Part shown: piece by piece, positions 7,750-15,454 of the stretch
Layout of the letters: each line of letters begins with the position of its first letter
How positions within the stretch are numbered: position 1 is the stretch's first letter
From: an uncultured Clostridia bacterium
GTDB lineage: Bacteria; Bacillota_A; Clostridia; TANB77; CAG-508
Assembly: GCA_934130705.1 (NCBI GenBank)
Contig: CAKOYL010000011.1
Location: 1 to 24,825 of the forward strand
Length of the DNA: 24,825 nucleotides
Direction of reading: 5' to 3'
Notes under the pieces: generated by a model
Seen by the model: only the letters and a program-made list of their open reading frames with translations
Database searches by the model: none
Told to the model about the DNA's origin: nothing
Translations under genes and position numbers: made by a program

Positions 7750-9756
7750 ATGGAAAACGAAGAAAACATACTAGGAAAAGAAAAAATCGGAAAACTAATC
7801 AGAAAATTCTCAATACCATGTATAATATCACTATTAGTAAACTCACTATACAACATAGTTGACCAGATATTTATTGGTTGGGGAGTTGGTTATTTAGGAA
7901 ATGGGGCAACAAACGTAGTATTCCCATTAACAATGATATGCTTAGCATTTTCATTAATGTTTGGAGATGGAGCATCAGCATATTTAAGCTTAAAATTAGG
8001 AGAAAAGAAAAAAGAAGAAGCTGGAAAAGGTGTAGCAAATGGAATTGCAATGTCTGTAATAATTGCTTTAATTATGTGTGTAATAACATTAGGATTTTTA
8101 CCACAACTATTAAATGTATTTGGATGTACAGACAATTTAAGAGAATATGCATTAAAATATGGATTTATAATTGCAATAGGATTACCATTTATGATGATAG
8201 GAACAACATTAAATTCTATAATAAGAGCAGATGGAAATCCAAAATATGCAATGACATCAATGGTTTCAGGAGCAATTTTGAACACAATATTAGACCCAAT
8301 TTTTATATTTGTATTTAAAATGGGAGTTGAAGGTGCAGCAATTGCAACTGTAATAAGTCAAATATTAACATTTATTATAAATATATGTTATATTAAAAAA
8401 TTCAAATCAGTAACATTAAATAAAGAAAGTTTCAAAATAAAAGCAAGTGTAGCAAGAAAAGTAGCAATGCTTGGAATAAGTAGTTTTATAACACAAATGA
8501 GCATAGTTGTAGTTATGGCATTTGAAAACAATTTACTAGGAAAATATGGTGGACAATCAAAATTTGGTTCAGAAATTCCAATCACTGTATTAGGAATAGT
8601 AATGAAAATAAGCCAAATATTAAATAGTATAATAATAGGAATTGCAGCTGGAGCACAACCAATAATTGGTTATAACTATGGAGCTGGAAAATATGATAGA
8701 GTAAAGAAAACTCTAAAAACAGTATTAGGATTAAGTGTTATTATAAGCACAATAGCATTTATATTATTCCAAACAATACCAGATAAATTAATAGCAATAT
8801 TTGGTAGTGGAGATGCAAATTACATGGAATTTGCTTGTATAGCATTTAGAACATATTTAATGTTAGTAATATGTAATGGAATTCAAATCCCATCAGGAAT
8901 ATTCTTCCAAGCAATTGGAAAAAGTGCAAAAAGTGCAGTATTATCATTATCAAGACAAATACTATTCTTAATACCAGCAATGGTAACATTTGGAAAACTA
9001 AGGGGAATTGATGGAATATTATATGCTGGACCATTTGCTGATGGACTTGCCTTCTTGATAGCTTCAACATTATTAATCTTAGAAGTTAAACATTTAAGAA
9101 ACAATGAAAATAAAGAAACAGTAACTGTTGAAGAAAAATCAGAAGTAGAAAATCGAAATGGAAGAAACATAATAATAACAATAGCTAGAGAATACGGTTC
9201 AGGAGGAAGATACATAGGAAAATTAGTTGCTGAAAAACTAGGAATAAAATTATATGATAAAGAATTTGTTAAAAAAGTAGCAGAAGAGACAGGACTTTCA
9301 GAAGAATTTATCAAAAATAATGAACAAAAAAGAGATGCTTTAGCAGATTTAAATAATGGTTATTATTTTGGATTAAACAATGCAGATGAATTATTCTTAA
9401 AAGAATCAGAAATAATTAAAAATACAGCAGAAAAAGAATCATGTGTAATCGTTGGAAGATGTGCTGACTTTATATTAAACGATAGAAAAGATGTAACAAA
9501 AGTGTTTATTTACAGTGATATGGAAAATAAAGTAAAAAGAGCAACAGAATTCTATGGTTTAGATAAAGCAAAAGCAGAAAAAGAAATAACAAGAATAAAC
9601 AAATTAAGAGCAAATCATTATAAACATTATACAGAAAAAGAATGGAACAATCCAAACAATTATGACATCTGTATAAACAGTGACACATTAGGTGTAGAAA
9701 AATCAGCAGACTTAATATGTGAAATAGTGAATAAAAAAACTGACCAATTAGTGTAA
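7750..9756 (+). CDS. MATE-family transporter fused to a cytidylate-kinase-like domain
   Basis: One uninterrupted frame of 668 residues. Residues 1-450 form a MATE transporter of MepA type with about 12 membrane segments: KLIRKFSIPCIISLLVNSLY, VDQIFIGWGVG, SIIRADGNPKYAM, AAGAQPIIGYNYGAG and SRQILFLIPAM. MATE proteins export drugs or metabolites in exchange for Na+ or H+. After a charged linker rich in Glu, residues 469-668 match the cytidylate-kinase-like P-loop family: IIITIAREYGSGGRYIGK (Gly-rich loop around 483-487), KLYDKEFVKKVAEETGL, VIVGRCADFIL and DICINSDTLGVEKSADLI. The cargo and phosphoryl acceptor are unknown. GGAGG lies at normal distance before the ATG. It sits behind an attenuator-like leader and is likely monocistronic. 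Confidence 0.88.
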   Translation: MENEENILGKEKIGKLIRKFSIPCIISLLVNSLYNIVDQIFIGWGVGYLGNGATNVVFPLTMICLAFSLMFGDGASAYLSLKLGEKKKEEAGKGVANGIAMSVIIALIMCVITLGFLPQLLNVFGCTDNLREYALKYGFIIAIGLPFMMIGTTLNSIIRADGNPKYAMTSMVSGAILNTILDPIFIFVFKMGVEGAAIATVISQILTFIINICYIKKFKSVTLNKESFKIKASVARKVAMLGISSFITQMSIVVVMAFENNLLGKYGGQSKFGSEIPITVLGIVMKISQILNSIIIGIAAGAQPIIGYNYGAGKYDRVKKTLKTVLGLSVIISTIAFILFQTIPDKLIAIFGSGDANYMEFACIAFRTYLMLVICNGIQIPSGIFFQAIGKSAKSAVLSLSRQILFLIPAMVTFGKLRGIDGILYAGPFADGLAFLIASTLLILEVKHLRNNENKETVTVEEKSEVENRNGRNIIITIAREYGSGGRYIGKLVAEKLGIKLYDKEFVKKVAEETGLSEEFIKNNEQKRDALADLNNGYYFGLNNADELFLKESEIIKNTAEKESCVIVGRCADFILNDRKDVTKVFIYSDMENKVKRATEFYGLDKAKAEKEITRINKLRANHYKHYTEKEWNNPNNYDICINSDTLGVEKSADLICEIVNKKTDQLV

Positions 9757-9784
9757 TGACATTTTAAATAAAATAGTGTATTAT
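9756..9784 (+). promoter_or_regulatory. Candidate promoter for the acyl-CoA synthetase gene
   Basis: ATGACA (9756-9761) and TATTAT (9779-9784) are 17 bases apart, directly after the MATE-kinase stop codon. The predicted start point falls in the left arm of the palindrome at 9782-9818. Confidence 0.45.
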
Positions 9785-9818
9785 AAATAAGGTAACTAAA
9801 ACAGTTACCTTATTTATA
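9782..9818 (+). repeat. Perfect 16-bp inverted repeat ahead of the acyl-CoA synthetase
   Basis: TATAAATAAGGTAACT (9782-9797) and its exact reverse complement (9803-9818) flank AAAAC. It lies between a candidate promoter and the ribosome binding site at 9825. It could terminate the MATE-kinase transcript (no clean T run), act as an operator, or form a leader hairpin. Confidence 0.6.
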
Positions 9819-9836
9819 TATATTAGGAGAAAATTT

Positions 9837-11561
9837 ATGAAAAAACAAAGAGAAGTAAAAGAATTTGAAAATGTAAAAGAAATAATTTATAATTCAGCAA
9901 AGGAATATAGCAATAATGTGGCTTTTATAGAAAAAAAACAAATTAACAAAAAAGCAGAATATACCAATATAACATATAAAGACCTTTTAAACCAAATAAA
10001 TTATTATGGTACAAAATTATACGATATGGGACTAAAAAACAAAAGAATAGCCATTGTAGGACGTAATAGATACGAATGGGTACTAGCTCATCTAACAAAC
10101 CTTTTAGGAGGAATAGTTTCAATCCCATTAGACAAAGATTTACAAATTGATGAACTAGAAAATTCACTAATAAGAAGTAAAGCAGATGCTGTGGTATTTG
10201 ATGAAAAATACATTGAAAAAATACAAAAAATAAAAGATGATAACAACACAAACATAAAAGAATATATTTCAATGTCAAAATTAGAAGGATTTTTAGATAT
10301 GAATTCTTTATTAAAACAAGGAAAAGAAATTTATGAAAAAGGAAATAAAGAATTTGTAGAAACAAAAATAAATTCATATGAAATGGCCATTTTGCTATTT
10401 ACATCTGGAACAACATCAAAATCAAAAGCAGTAATGCTTTCACAAAACAATATTGCATCAAATATATATGCAATGCAAAAAGTAGAAGGAATATATAAAA
10501 CAGATTCAAACTTAGCATTTTTACCATTTCATCACATATTTGGGTCAACAGCATTAATAATGATGTTAGCTTGTGGCGTAAGAACAGCTTTTCCAGATGG
10601 GTTAAGATACATAGCACAAAACTTAAAAGAATATGAAGTATCTGTATTTGTCGGTGTGCCATTATTAGTAGAAGCAATTTATAATAAAATTTTAAAAGAA
10701 ATTGAAAAACAAGGAAAAACAAAATTAATAAATAATGCAATAAAAGTTAGTAATACATTATTAAAAATAAAAATTGATATAAGAAGACTATTGTTTAAAC
10801 AAGTATTAGAACAATTAGGAGGAAAATTAAGATTTGTAATTTCAGGTGGAGCACCATTAGATCCAAAAGTTCAAAAAGGATGGAATGACTTAGGAATAAA
10901 AATGGTTCAAGGTTATGGACTAACAGAAACTTCACCAGTAATATGTGCAGAAAATGATTTCAAAACAAGAAACGGTTCAATAGGAGTTCCTATGGAAAAT
11001 GACACAATAGAAATTGTAAATAAAGATGAAAAGGGAATAGGGGAACTTAGAGTAAAAGGTCCAAATGTAATGCTTGGATATTATGAAAATGAAGAAGAAA
11101 CAAACAAAGTCTTAAAAGATGGATGGTTCTATACAGGAGATTTAGGTTATCAAGACAAAGATGGATTTATATTTATAACAGGTAGACAGAAAAATATGAT
11201 AGTTTTAAAAAATGGAAAGAAAATATTTCCTGAAGAAGTAGAAACATTAGTGAATAGAATAGATTTAGTTGAAGAGTGTATGGTTTTCGGATTACCTGAT
11301 GAAAAAGATAAGAATGATATAAAATTATCTGTTAAAGTTGTTTTAAATAAAGAAACTGCAAAAGAAGATAAATATAAAGGAATGACAGACGACGAATTAA
11401 AAAATATAATTTGGAATAAAATTAAGACAGATGTTAATGAAACAGTACCTAGATATAAACATATAACTAATATGATTTTTAGTAAAGATGAATTAATAAA
11501 AACTACAACAAAAAAAGTGAAAAGAAATGAAGAATTAAAATTAATAATGAAGAATATGTAA
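9837..11561 (+). CDS. Long-chain acyl-CoA synthetase (AMP-forming)
   Basis: Adenylate-forming enzyme activating a carboxylic acid, most likely a fatty acid, with ATP and CoA. The 574 residues resemble the FadD15-type long-chain acyl-CoA synthetases of Firmicutes. Motifs: LLFTSGTTSKSKAVMLSQNN (phosphate-binding loop, about residues 186-205), FLPFHHIFG, FVISGGAPLDPKVQKGW, QGYGLTETSPV (adenine site), DGWFYTGDLGYQDKDGFIFI and GRQKNMIVLKNGKKIFPEEV (hinge and C-terminal domain). The C-terminal end KTTTKKVKRN carries the usual lysine region. No acyl-carrier or CoA-pathway gene is adjacent, so the substrate is inferred from similarity only. A perfect palindrome and a candidate promoter lie just upstream, and a strong bidirectional terminator follows. 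Confidence 0.85.
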   Translation: MKKQREVKEFENVKEIIYNSAKEYSNNVAFIEKKQINKKAEYTNITYKDLLNQINYYGTKLYDMGLKNKRIAIVGRNRYEWVLAHLTNLLGGIVSIPLDKDLQIDELENSLIRSKADAVVFDEKYIEKIQKIKDDNNTNIKEYISMSKLEGFLDMNSLLKQGKEIYEKGNKEFVETKINSYEMAILLFTSGTTSKSKAVMLSQNNIASNIYAMQKVEGIYKTDSNLAFLPFHHIFGSTALIMMLACGVRTAFPDGLRYIAQNLKEYEVSVFVGVPLLVEAIYNKILKEIEKQGKTKLINNAIKVSNTLLKIKIDIRRLLFKQVLEQLGGKLRFVISGGAPLDPKVQKGWNDLGIKMVQGYGLTETSPVICAENDFKTRNGSIGVPMENDTIEIVNKDEKGIGELRVKGPNVMLGYYENEEETNKVLKDGWFYTGDLGYQDKDGFIFITGRQKNMIVLKNGKKIFPEEVETLVNRIDLVEECMVFGLPDEKDKNDIKLSVKVVLNKETAKEDKYKGMTDDELKNIIWNKIKTDVNETVPRYKHITNMIFSKDELIKTTTKKVKRNEELKLIMKNM

Positions 11562-11567
11562 AATAGT

Positions 11568-11598
11568 AAATCCAATAGAATCACATCTATTGGATTTT
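11568..11598. terminator. Bidirectional terminator, acyl-CoA synthetase / dpaB
   Basis: AAATCCAATAGA (11568-11579) pairs perfectly with TCTATTGGATTT (11586-11597) around a 6-base loop, between two convergent genes. Confidence 0.8.
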
Positions 11599-11616
11599 AT
11601 GTTTAAATTAATATGT

Positions 11617-12195
11617 TTAAATCAAAATTGGTTGAATTTGTTCACCATCTAAAGCAGATTCTATAGTTTTAATAATATATTCAGAATCAAAAACAATAGA
11701 ACGAGGTTTTGTAATTGGATTATCTTGTCTAAAAGGAACAAAATAATAATTTTTTCTATTTAATAAAGTACCAATATTTTTAGCATTTCCACTTAAGCCA
11801 TTATTAGTTGAAGGAGCAATTACAACAGGCAAATTGTTTCTTAAATGTGATTTTACCGCCATAGTAGCTGGTGTGTCTATAATATCAGAAGCAAGTTTAG
11901 CCATTGTATTTCCTGAACAAGGAGCAACAACCATAATATCAGTTAAATGTTTAGGCCCAATCGGTTCTGCTTCTTGAATAGTATGGATAATCTTTTTTTG
12001 AGTAATTTTTTCAATCTCATCAATAAAGTCTTTTGCTTTTCCAAACTTAGTATCTAAATTATAGCTATTAAAAGACATAATGGGAATAATATCAGCACCT
12101 TGATTTATTAATTCTTTCATTTTGGGGATTGTTTTGCTAAAAGTACAAAAAGAACCAGTAAAAACAAATCCGATTTTTTTATTTTTTAAATCCAA
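11617..12195 (-). CDS. dpaB: Dipicolinate synthase subunit B (SpoVFB)
   Basis: Flavoprotein-type subunit of dipicolinate synthase, which makes the spore-core dipicolinic acid in the mother cell late in sporulation. With a TTG start at 12193-12195 it has 192 residues beginning MDLKNKKIGFVFTGSFCTFS, matching DpaB, whose usual length is about 200. Other signatures: VVAPCSGNTMAKLASDIIDT, AVKSHLRNNLPVVIAPSTNN, and the end KPRSIVFDSEYI. The frame runs on upstream for 41 codons, but AAAGGAGA (12206-12213 on the minus strand) lies inside that stretch, so TTG is the likely start. The usual partner dpaA (spoVFA) is not upstream; the gene is alone and divergent from pepF. Confidence 0.88.
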   Translation of the reverse strand: MDLKNKKIGFVFTGSFCTFSKTIPKMKELINQGADIIPIMSFNSYNLDTKFGKAKDFIDEIEKITQKKIIHTIQEAEPIGPKHLTDIMVVAPCSGNTMAKLASDIIDTPATMAVKSHLRNNLPVVIAPSTNNGLSGNAKNIGTLLNRKNYYFVPFRQDNPITKPRSIVFDSEYIIKTIESALDGEQIQPILI

Positions 12196-12228
12196 ATTTT
12201 CAACATCTCCTTTCTTTCGACATTTATA

Positions 12229-12237
12229 TATAATATG
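12229..12237 (-). promoter_or_regulatory. Possible sigma-K-type -10 element for dpaB
   Basis: On the minus strand CATATTATA fits CATA-N3-TA. In Bacillus the spoVF operon is transcribed by sigma-K, whose -10 has this form. There is no clear -35 match, so this is suggestive only. Confidence 0.25.
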
Positions 12238-12252
12238 ATACAAATTAAAATA

Positions 12253-12281
12253 TTGAAACTTAATAATTAATATGATAAAAT
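12253..12281 (+). promoter_or_regulatory. Candidate sigma-A promoter for pepF
   Basis: TTGAAA (12253-12258) and TAAAAT (12276-12281) with a 17-base spacer, about 36 bases before the pepF start and divergent from dpaB. Confidence 0.5.
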
Positions 12282-12316
12282 ACAAAAAATAAAAAGAAAA
12301 GGATTGGTGATAAAAC

Positions 12317-14098
12317 ATGCCAAATGCAAATGAAGCAAAATATTGTTGGAATTTAAATGATATTTTTAAGAATACTCTAGAATTTGAAGAAACTAAAAAA
12401 GAAACATTAAATTTACTAGAAGAAATACAAAAATTCCAAGGAATTATATGTGATTCTTCTGATAATTTGTATAAGTGTTATAGTTTAGATGAAAAAGCAT
12501 TACAGAATTTCGAAAAATTATATGCTTACGGAATGTTAAAATATCATATTGATATGTCAGATCAAGAAGGAATAAAATTGTATAAAGAAGTAGAAGCATT
12601 AGGAACAAAATTTAGTGTTGATACAGCATTTATAACACCAGAAATAACATATGCTGATGAAAATAAGATAAAAGAATATATTAAAGAAGAACGTTTTAAA
12701 AATTATAGAAGAGACATAAAAGAAATATTACAAAAGAAAAAACATGTATTAAGTAAAGAAGCTGAAAACATTTTAGCAAATTATTCTGAAATATTTTCAG
12801 CACCTGAAAACACATTTGATACAATGACAAATACTGAATTCAAATTTGGAAAATTGAAGGATGAAAATGGAAAAGAAGTTGAATTAACTGATAGTACTTA
12901 TACACTTTATTTAAAAAATTCAAATAGAGAAGTTAGAAAACAAGCATTTAATCTAATGTATAATAAATACAGTGAATTTATAAATACAATTACAGAAATG
13001 TATATATCAAATGTAAAAGCAAAATCAACTACTGCAAAATTAAGAAATTATAGTTCAAGTTTGGAATGTGCAACAGAAAATGATGATGCAAGTATAAAAG
13101 TATACAATTCGCTAATAGAAGCAATAAATGAGAATATCAAATCAAATTATGAATTTTTAGAATTAAAAAAGAAAATGCTAAATTTACAAGAAATGCATAT
13201 GTATGATTTATATGTAAATCCATGTGAACAAGGAAAAGATGAAATAAAATTTGAAGATGCTAAAAATGAAGTTTTAGAAGCTCTAAAAATATTAGGCGAA
13301 GAATATACAAATAAATTAAAAGAAGCTTTTGATAATAATTGGATAGATGTATATGCTAAACCAAATAAAATGGGAGGGGCATATAGTATGGGAGTATATG
13401 GTGTACATCCATATGTACTTACAAATTTTGTTAACAGTAAAAGAGATGTTAGTACAATAGCACATGAATTAGGACATAGTATGCATTCATATTATTCAAA
13501 TAAAACACAAGGAATAATAGATTCAAATTATACAATAATGGTAGCAGAGGTTGCTTCAACTGTTAATGAAATATTACTAAGCAGTTATCAAATAAATAAA
13601 GAAAAAGATAATAATAAAAAGGCTGAATTGATTTATGAATTATTGGAAATGATTAGAGCAACATTTTTTAGACAAGCAATGTTTGCTGAATTTGAGAAAA
13701 TAGTACATGAAAAAATAGAAAATGGAGAAACATTGGCATCAGAGGATTTGAATTCTATTTATTATAAATTAAATGGAAAATATTTTGGAGAAGCGGTATT
13801 TATAGATGAAAAAATCAAATATGAATGGGCAAGAATTCCTCATTTTTATAGTGATTTTTATGTATATAAATACTCAACAGGAGTTTCAGCAGCAATATCA
13901 ATAGCAACTAAGATATTAAATAGAGAACCAGGATTTGTAGATAAATACATAGAAATGTTAAAACAAGGATGTAGCAAAAAGTCAATAGATTTATTAAAAA
14001 TGGTAGATGTTGATTTAGAGAGTAAAGAAACATATTGTAATACAATAGGATTTTATAAAAAATATATTGATGAATTAAAAAAATGTTATGATTTATAA
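12317..14098 (+). CDS. pepF: Oligoendopeptidase F (M3 metallopeptidase)
   Basis: Cytosolic zinc peptidase that degrades short peptides. The 593 residues fit the usual length of about 600. The zinc site HELGH is at residues 383-387 (within AHELGHSMHSYYSNK), followed by the third-ligand region NYTIMVAEVASTVNEILL, which supplies the Glu. Other family landmarks are the N-terminal WNLNDIF, AKPNKMGGAYSMGVYGVHPY before the active site, and YEWARIPHFYSDFYVYKYST with the conserved Tyr and His residues near the C-terminus. No signal peptide. The ribosome binding site is modest (GGATTGGTGAT). The next gene begins 27 bases after the stop codon, so co-transcription is likely. Confidence 0.93.
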   Translation: MPNANEAKYCWNLNDIFKNTLEFEETKKETLNLLEEIQKFQGIICDSSDNLYKCYSLDEKALQNFEKLYAYGMLKYHIDMSDQEGIKLYKEVEALGTKFSVDTAFITPEITYADENKIKEYIKEERFKNYRRDIKEILQKKKHVLSKEAENILANYSEIFSAPENTFDTMTNTEFKFGKLKDENGKEVELTDSTYTLYLKNSNREVRKQAFNLMYNKYSEFINTITEMYISNVKAKSTTAKLRNYSSSLECATENDDASIKVYNSLIEAINENIKSNYEFLELKKKMLNLQEMHMYDLYVNPCEQGKDEIKFEDAKNEVLEALKILGEEYTNKLKEAFDNNWIDVYAKPNKMGGAYSMGVYGVHPYVLTNFVNSKRDVSTIAHELGHSMHSYYSNKTQGIIDSNYTIMVAEVASTVNEILLSSYQINKEKDNNKKAELIYELLEMIRATFFRQAMFAEFEKIVHEKIENGETLASEDLNSIYYKLNGKYFGEAVFIDEKIKYEWARIPHFYSDFYVYKYSTGVSAAISIATKILNREPGFVDKYIEMLKQGCSKKSIDLLKMVDVDLESKETYCNTIGFYKKYIDELKKCYDL

Positions 14099-14125
14099 AA
14101 CAAAAGTATAAATAAGGAGAATAAA

Positions 14126-15007
14126 ATGGGAACAGATGTAGCAGAAAAAATAGTAAAAAAAGAAGAAAAAGATGAAATAAATAAAACTATTAAAAAATCA
14201 TTTACAATTATGGGGCTTAGTGTATGGAGAATATTAGTATATTTTATAATATATAGTTTTGCAGGATTTATAATTGAAACATTATTTGGATTATTTACAA
14301 AGGGCGTTATTGAAAGTAGAAAAAGTTTCTTATATGGACCATTCTGTAGTATTTATGGATTAGGTGCTGCAGTTATGCTGATTTTTTTACATAAATACAG
14401 TAAAAAATATAATTCATTATTTTTAGGAGGCTTTATATTAGGCTCAATAGTTGAATATATAATAAGTTGGTTTGGAGAATTTTTCTTACATATTAAGTGG
14501 TGGGATTATTCTGATATGCCACTTAATATAAATGGAAGAATTTGTGTATATTTTTCATTGTTTTGGGGATTCCTTTCAATATATTTAGTTGCTTCTTTGA
14601 ATCCAAAAGTTGATAAATTTATAGATTGGGCTAAGAAAAAGTTTAATATAAAAGCGTTAAAAACTTTTACTATTGCAACTATTATATTTTTAGCTTTTGA
14701 TTGTATTATTTCTATTGCTGCAAGTCACTTTTTTATGGTTAGGACTATTGCAAAAAATGATATAAATGTTGCTGATAAAGAAGCGGTTATAGAAGAATAT
14801 AATAAAGTTTATAGTAATGAAAAATTATCAAACTTTATTTATAAACATTGGGGAGATAAGAAGATAATTAAAACATGGCCAAATATAAAATTAAATGATG
14901 AAAACGGAAACGTAGTTCACTTATATACATATTTACCAGACATACAACCATATTACATTAAAGTGCATGAGCCAAGACATATAGATTTAGAAAAATATAA
15001 AAAATAA
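14126..15007 (+). CDS. CmpB-family putative ABC transporter permease
   Basis: Membrane protein of 293 residues with a lysine- and glutamate-rich cytosolic N-terminus and about five hydrophobic segments (near residues 34-57, 69-91, 100-123, 135-157 and 177-200), then a soluble C-terminal tail of about 90 residues. The stretches RKSFLYGPFCSIYGLGA, GSIVEYIISWFGEFF, WWDYSDMPLNINGRICVYFS and LFWGFLSIY are the signature of the CmpB-like family annotated as putative ABC transporter permeases. The transport role is unproven, and no ATP-binding subunit is nearby. AAGGAG precedes the ATG. It follows pepF closely. The stop codon is directly followed by the inverted repeat that overlaps the next promoter. 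Confidence 0.8.
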   Translation: MGTDVAEKIVKKEEKDEINKTIKKSFTIMGLSVWRILVYFIIYSFAGFIIETLFGLFTKGVIESRKSFLYGPFCSIYGLGAAVMLIFLHKYSKKYNSLFLGGFILGSIVEYIISWFGEFFLHIKWWDYSDMPLNINGRICVYFSLFWGFLSIYLVASLNPKVDKFIDWAKKKFNIKALKTFTIATIIFLAFDCIISIAASHFFMVRTIAKNDINVADKEAVIEEYNKVYSNEKLSNFIYKHWGDKKIIKTWPNIKLNDENGNVVHLYTYLPDIQPYYIKVHEPRHIDLEKYKK

Positions 15008-15011
15008 AAAA

Positions 15012-15056
15012 ACGAACATTTTTTCTTAAAAGTATTGACAAAGAAAAAATGTTCGT
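15012..15056 (+). repeat. Perfect 16-bp inverted repeat enclosing a -35 element
   Basis: ACGAACATTTTTTCTT (15012-15027) and its exact reverse complement (15041-15056) are separated by 13 bases that include the TTGACA of the LysM-gene promoter. In RNA it could terminate the upstream transcript. In DNA each arm carries CGAAC-N4-TTTC, one base from a Bacillus-type LexA box half-pattern. Confidence 0.65.
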
Positions 15057-15063
15057 ATATAAT
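15035..15063 (+). promoter_or_regulatory. Consensus sigma-A promoter for the LysM gene
   Basis: TTGACA (15035-15040), exactly 17 bases, then TATAAT (15058-15063): both hexamers are perfect. The spacer is made of the right arm of the inverted repeat. So strong a promoter next to a symmetric site suggests tight repression. Confidence 0.85.
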
Positions 15064-15075
15064 TACCACACAAAG

Positions 15076-15088
15076 CGAACAAAAATTC
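15076..15088 (+). promoter_or_regulatory. LexA-box-like sequence downstream of the promoter
   Basis: CGAACAAAAATTC resembles the Gram-positive SOS box CGAAC-N4-GTTC, with a perfect first half-site and one mismatch in the second. It lies near the expected transcription start of the LysM gene. Confidence 0.25.
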
Positions 15089-15115
15089 TTTAAACTAAAA
15101 TTGGAGGTAATTATA

Positions 15116-15412
15116 ATGAAAATAGTAAATGTAAAAAAATTTGTAAGAACAATAAGTATTCTACTAACAATATTATTAAGTATTATAATATTTAGTAATA
15201 AAACATATTCAAAAGTTGAAGTTGGATACAAAGAAGAATGCATTGTAGTAGGGGATACACTATGGAATATATCAAAACAAGAAGCACAATATAATAAATA
15301 CTTTGAAAATAAAGATATTAGAGAAATAGTTAATGAAATAAAAAGAACAAATAATTTAGAAAATTTAGATTTATATGAAGGGCAAAAAATACGTATTCCA
15401 ATATATAAATAA
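15116..15412 (+). CDS. Small membrane-anchored LysM protein, YneA-like
   Basis: 98 residues: a basic N-terminus, one hydrophobic helix (about 13-27, ISILLTILLSIIIFS), then a single LysM domain from about residue 40 (ECIVVGDTLWNISKQEA ... LDLYEGQKIRIPI), which binds peptidoglycan. The size and layout match YneA, the SOS-induced division inhibitor of Bacillus, but a general LysM protein cannot be excluded. The frame is open from a TTG at 15035, which is the -35 hexamer itself; TTGGAGG eight bases ahead of ATG 15116 sets the true start. The perfect promoter and CGAAC-type sites upstream fit SOS control. The gene is isolated between an inverted repeat and a terminator. Confidence 0.75.
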   Translation: MKIVNVKKFVRTISILLTILLSIIIFSNKTYSKVEVGYKEECIVVGDTLWNISKQEAQYNKYFENKDIREIVNEIKRTNNLENLDLYEGQKIRIPIYK

Positions 15413-15414
15413 AA

Positions 15415-15443
15415 TATCCCTCAAAAAATTATATTGAGGGATA
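15415..15443. terminator. Bidirectional terminator, LysM gene / recombinase
   Basis: TATCCCTCAA (15415-15424) pairs perfectly with TTGAGGGATA (15434-15443) around a 9-base loop. It lies between convergent genes, and the A-rich left flank gives a T tract for the minus strand. Confidence 0.8.
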
Positions 15444-15454
15444 GAAAATATTAT

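Noticed and set aside
12196..12318. 41-residue hydrophobic N-terminal extension of dpaB, like a signal anchor
   Set aside because: It would overlap the pepF start and contain the dpaB ribosome binding site; DpaB is cytosolic and starts at the MDLKNKKIGF position.
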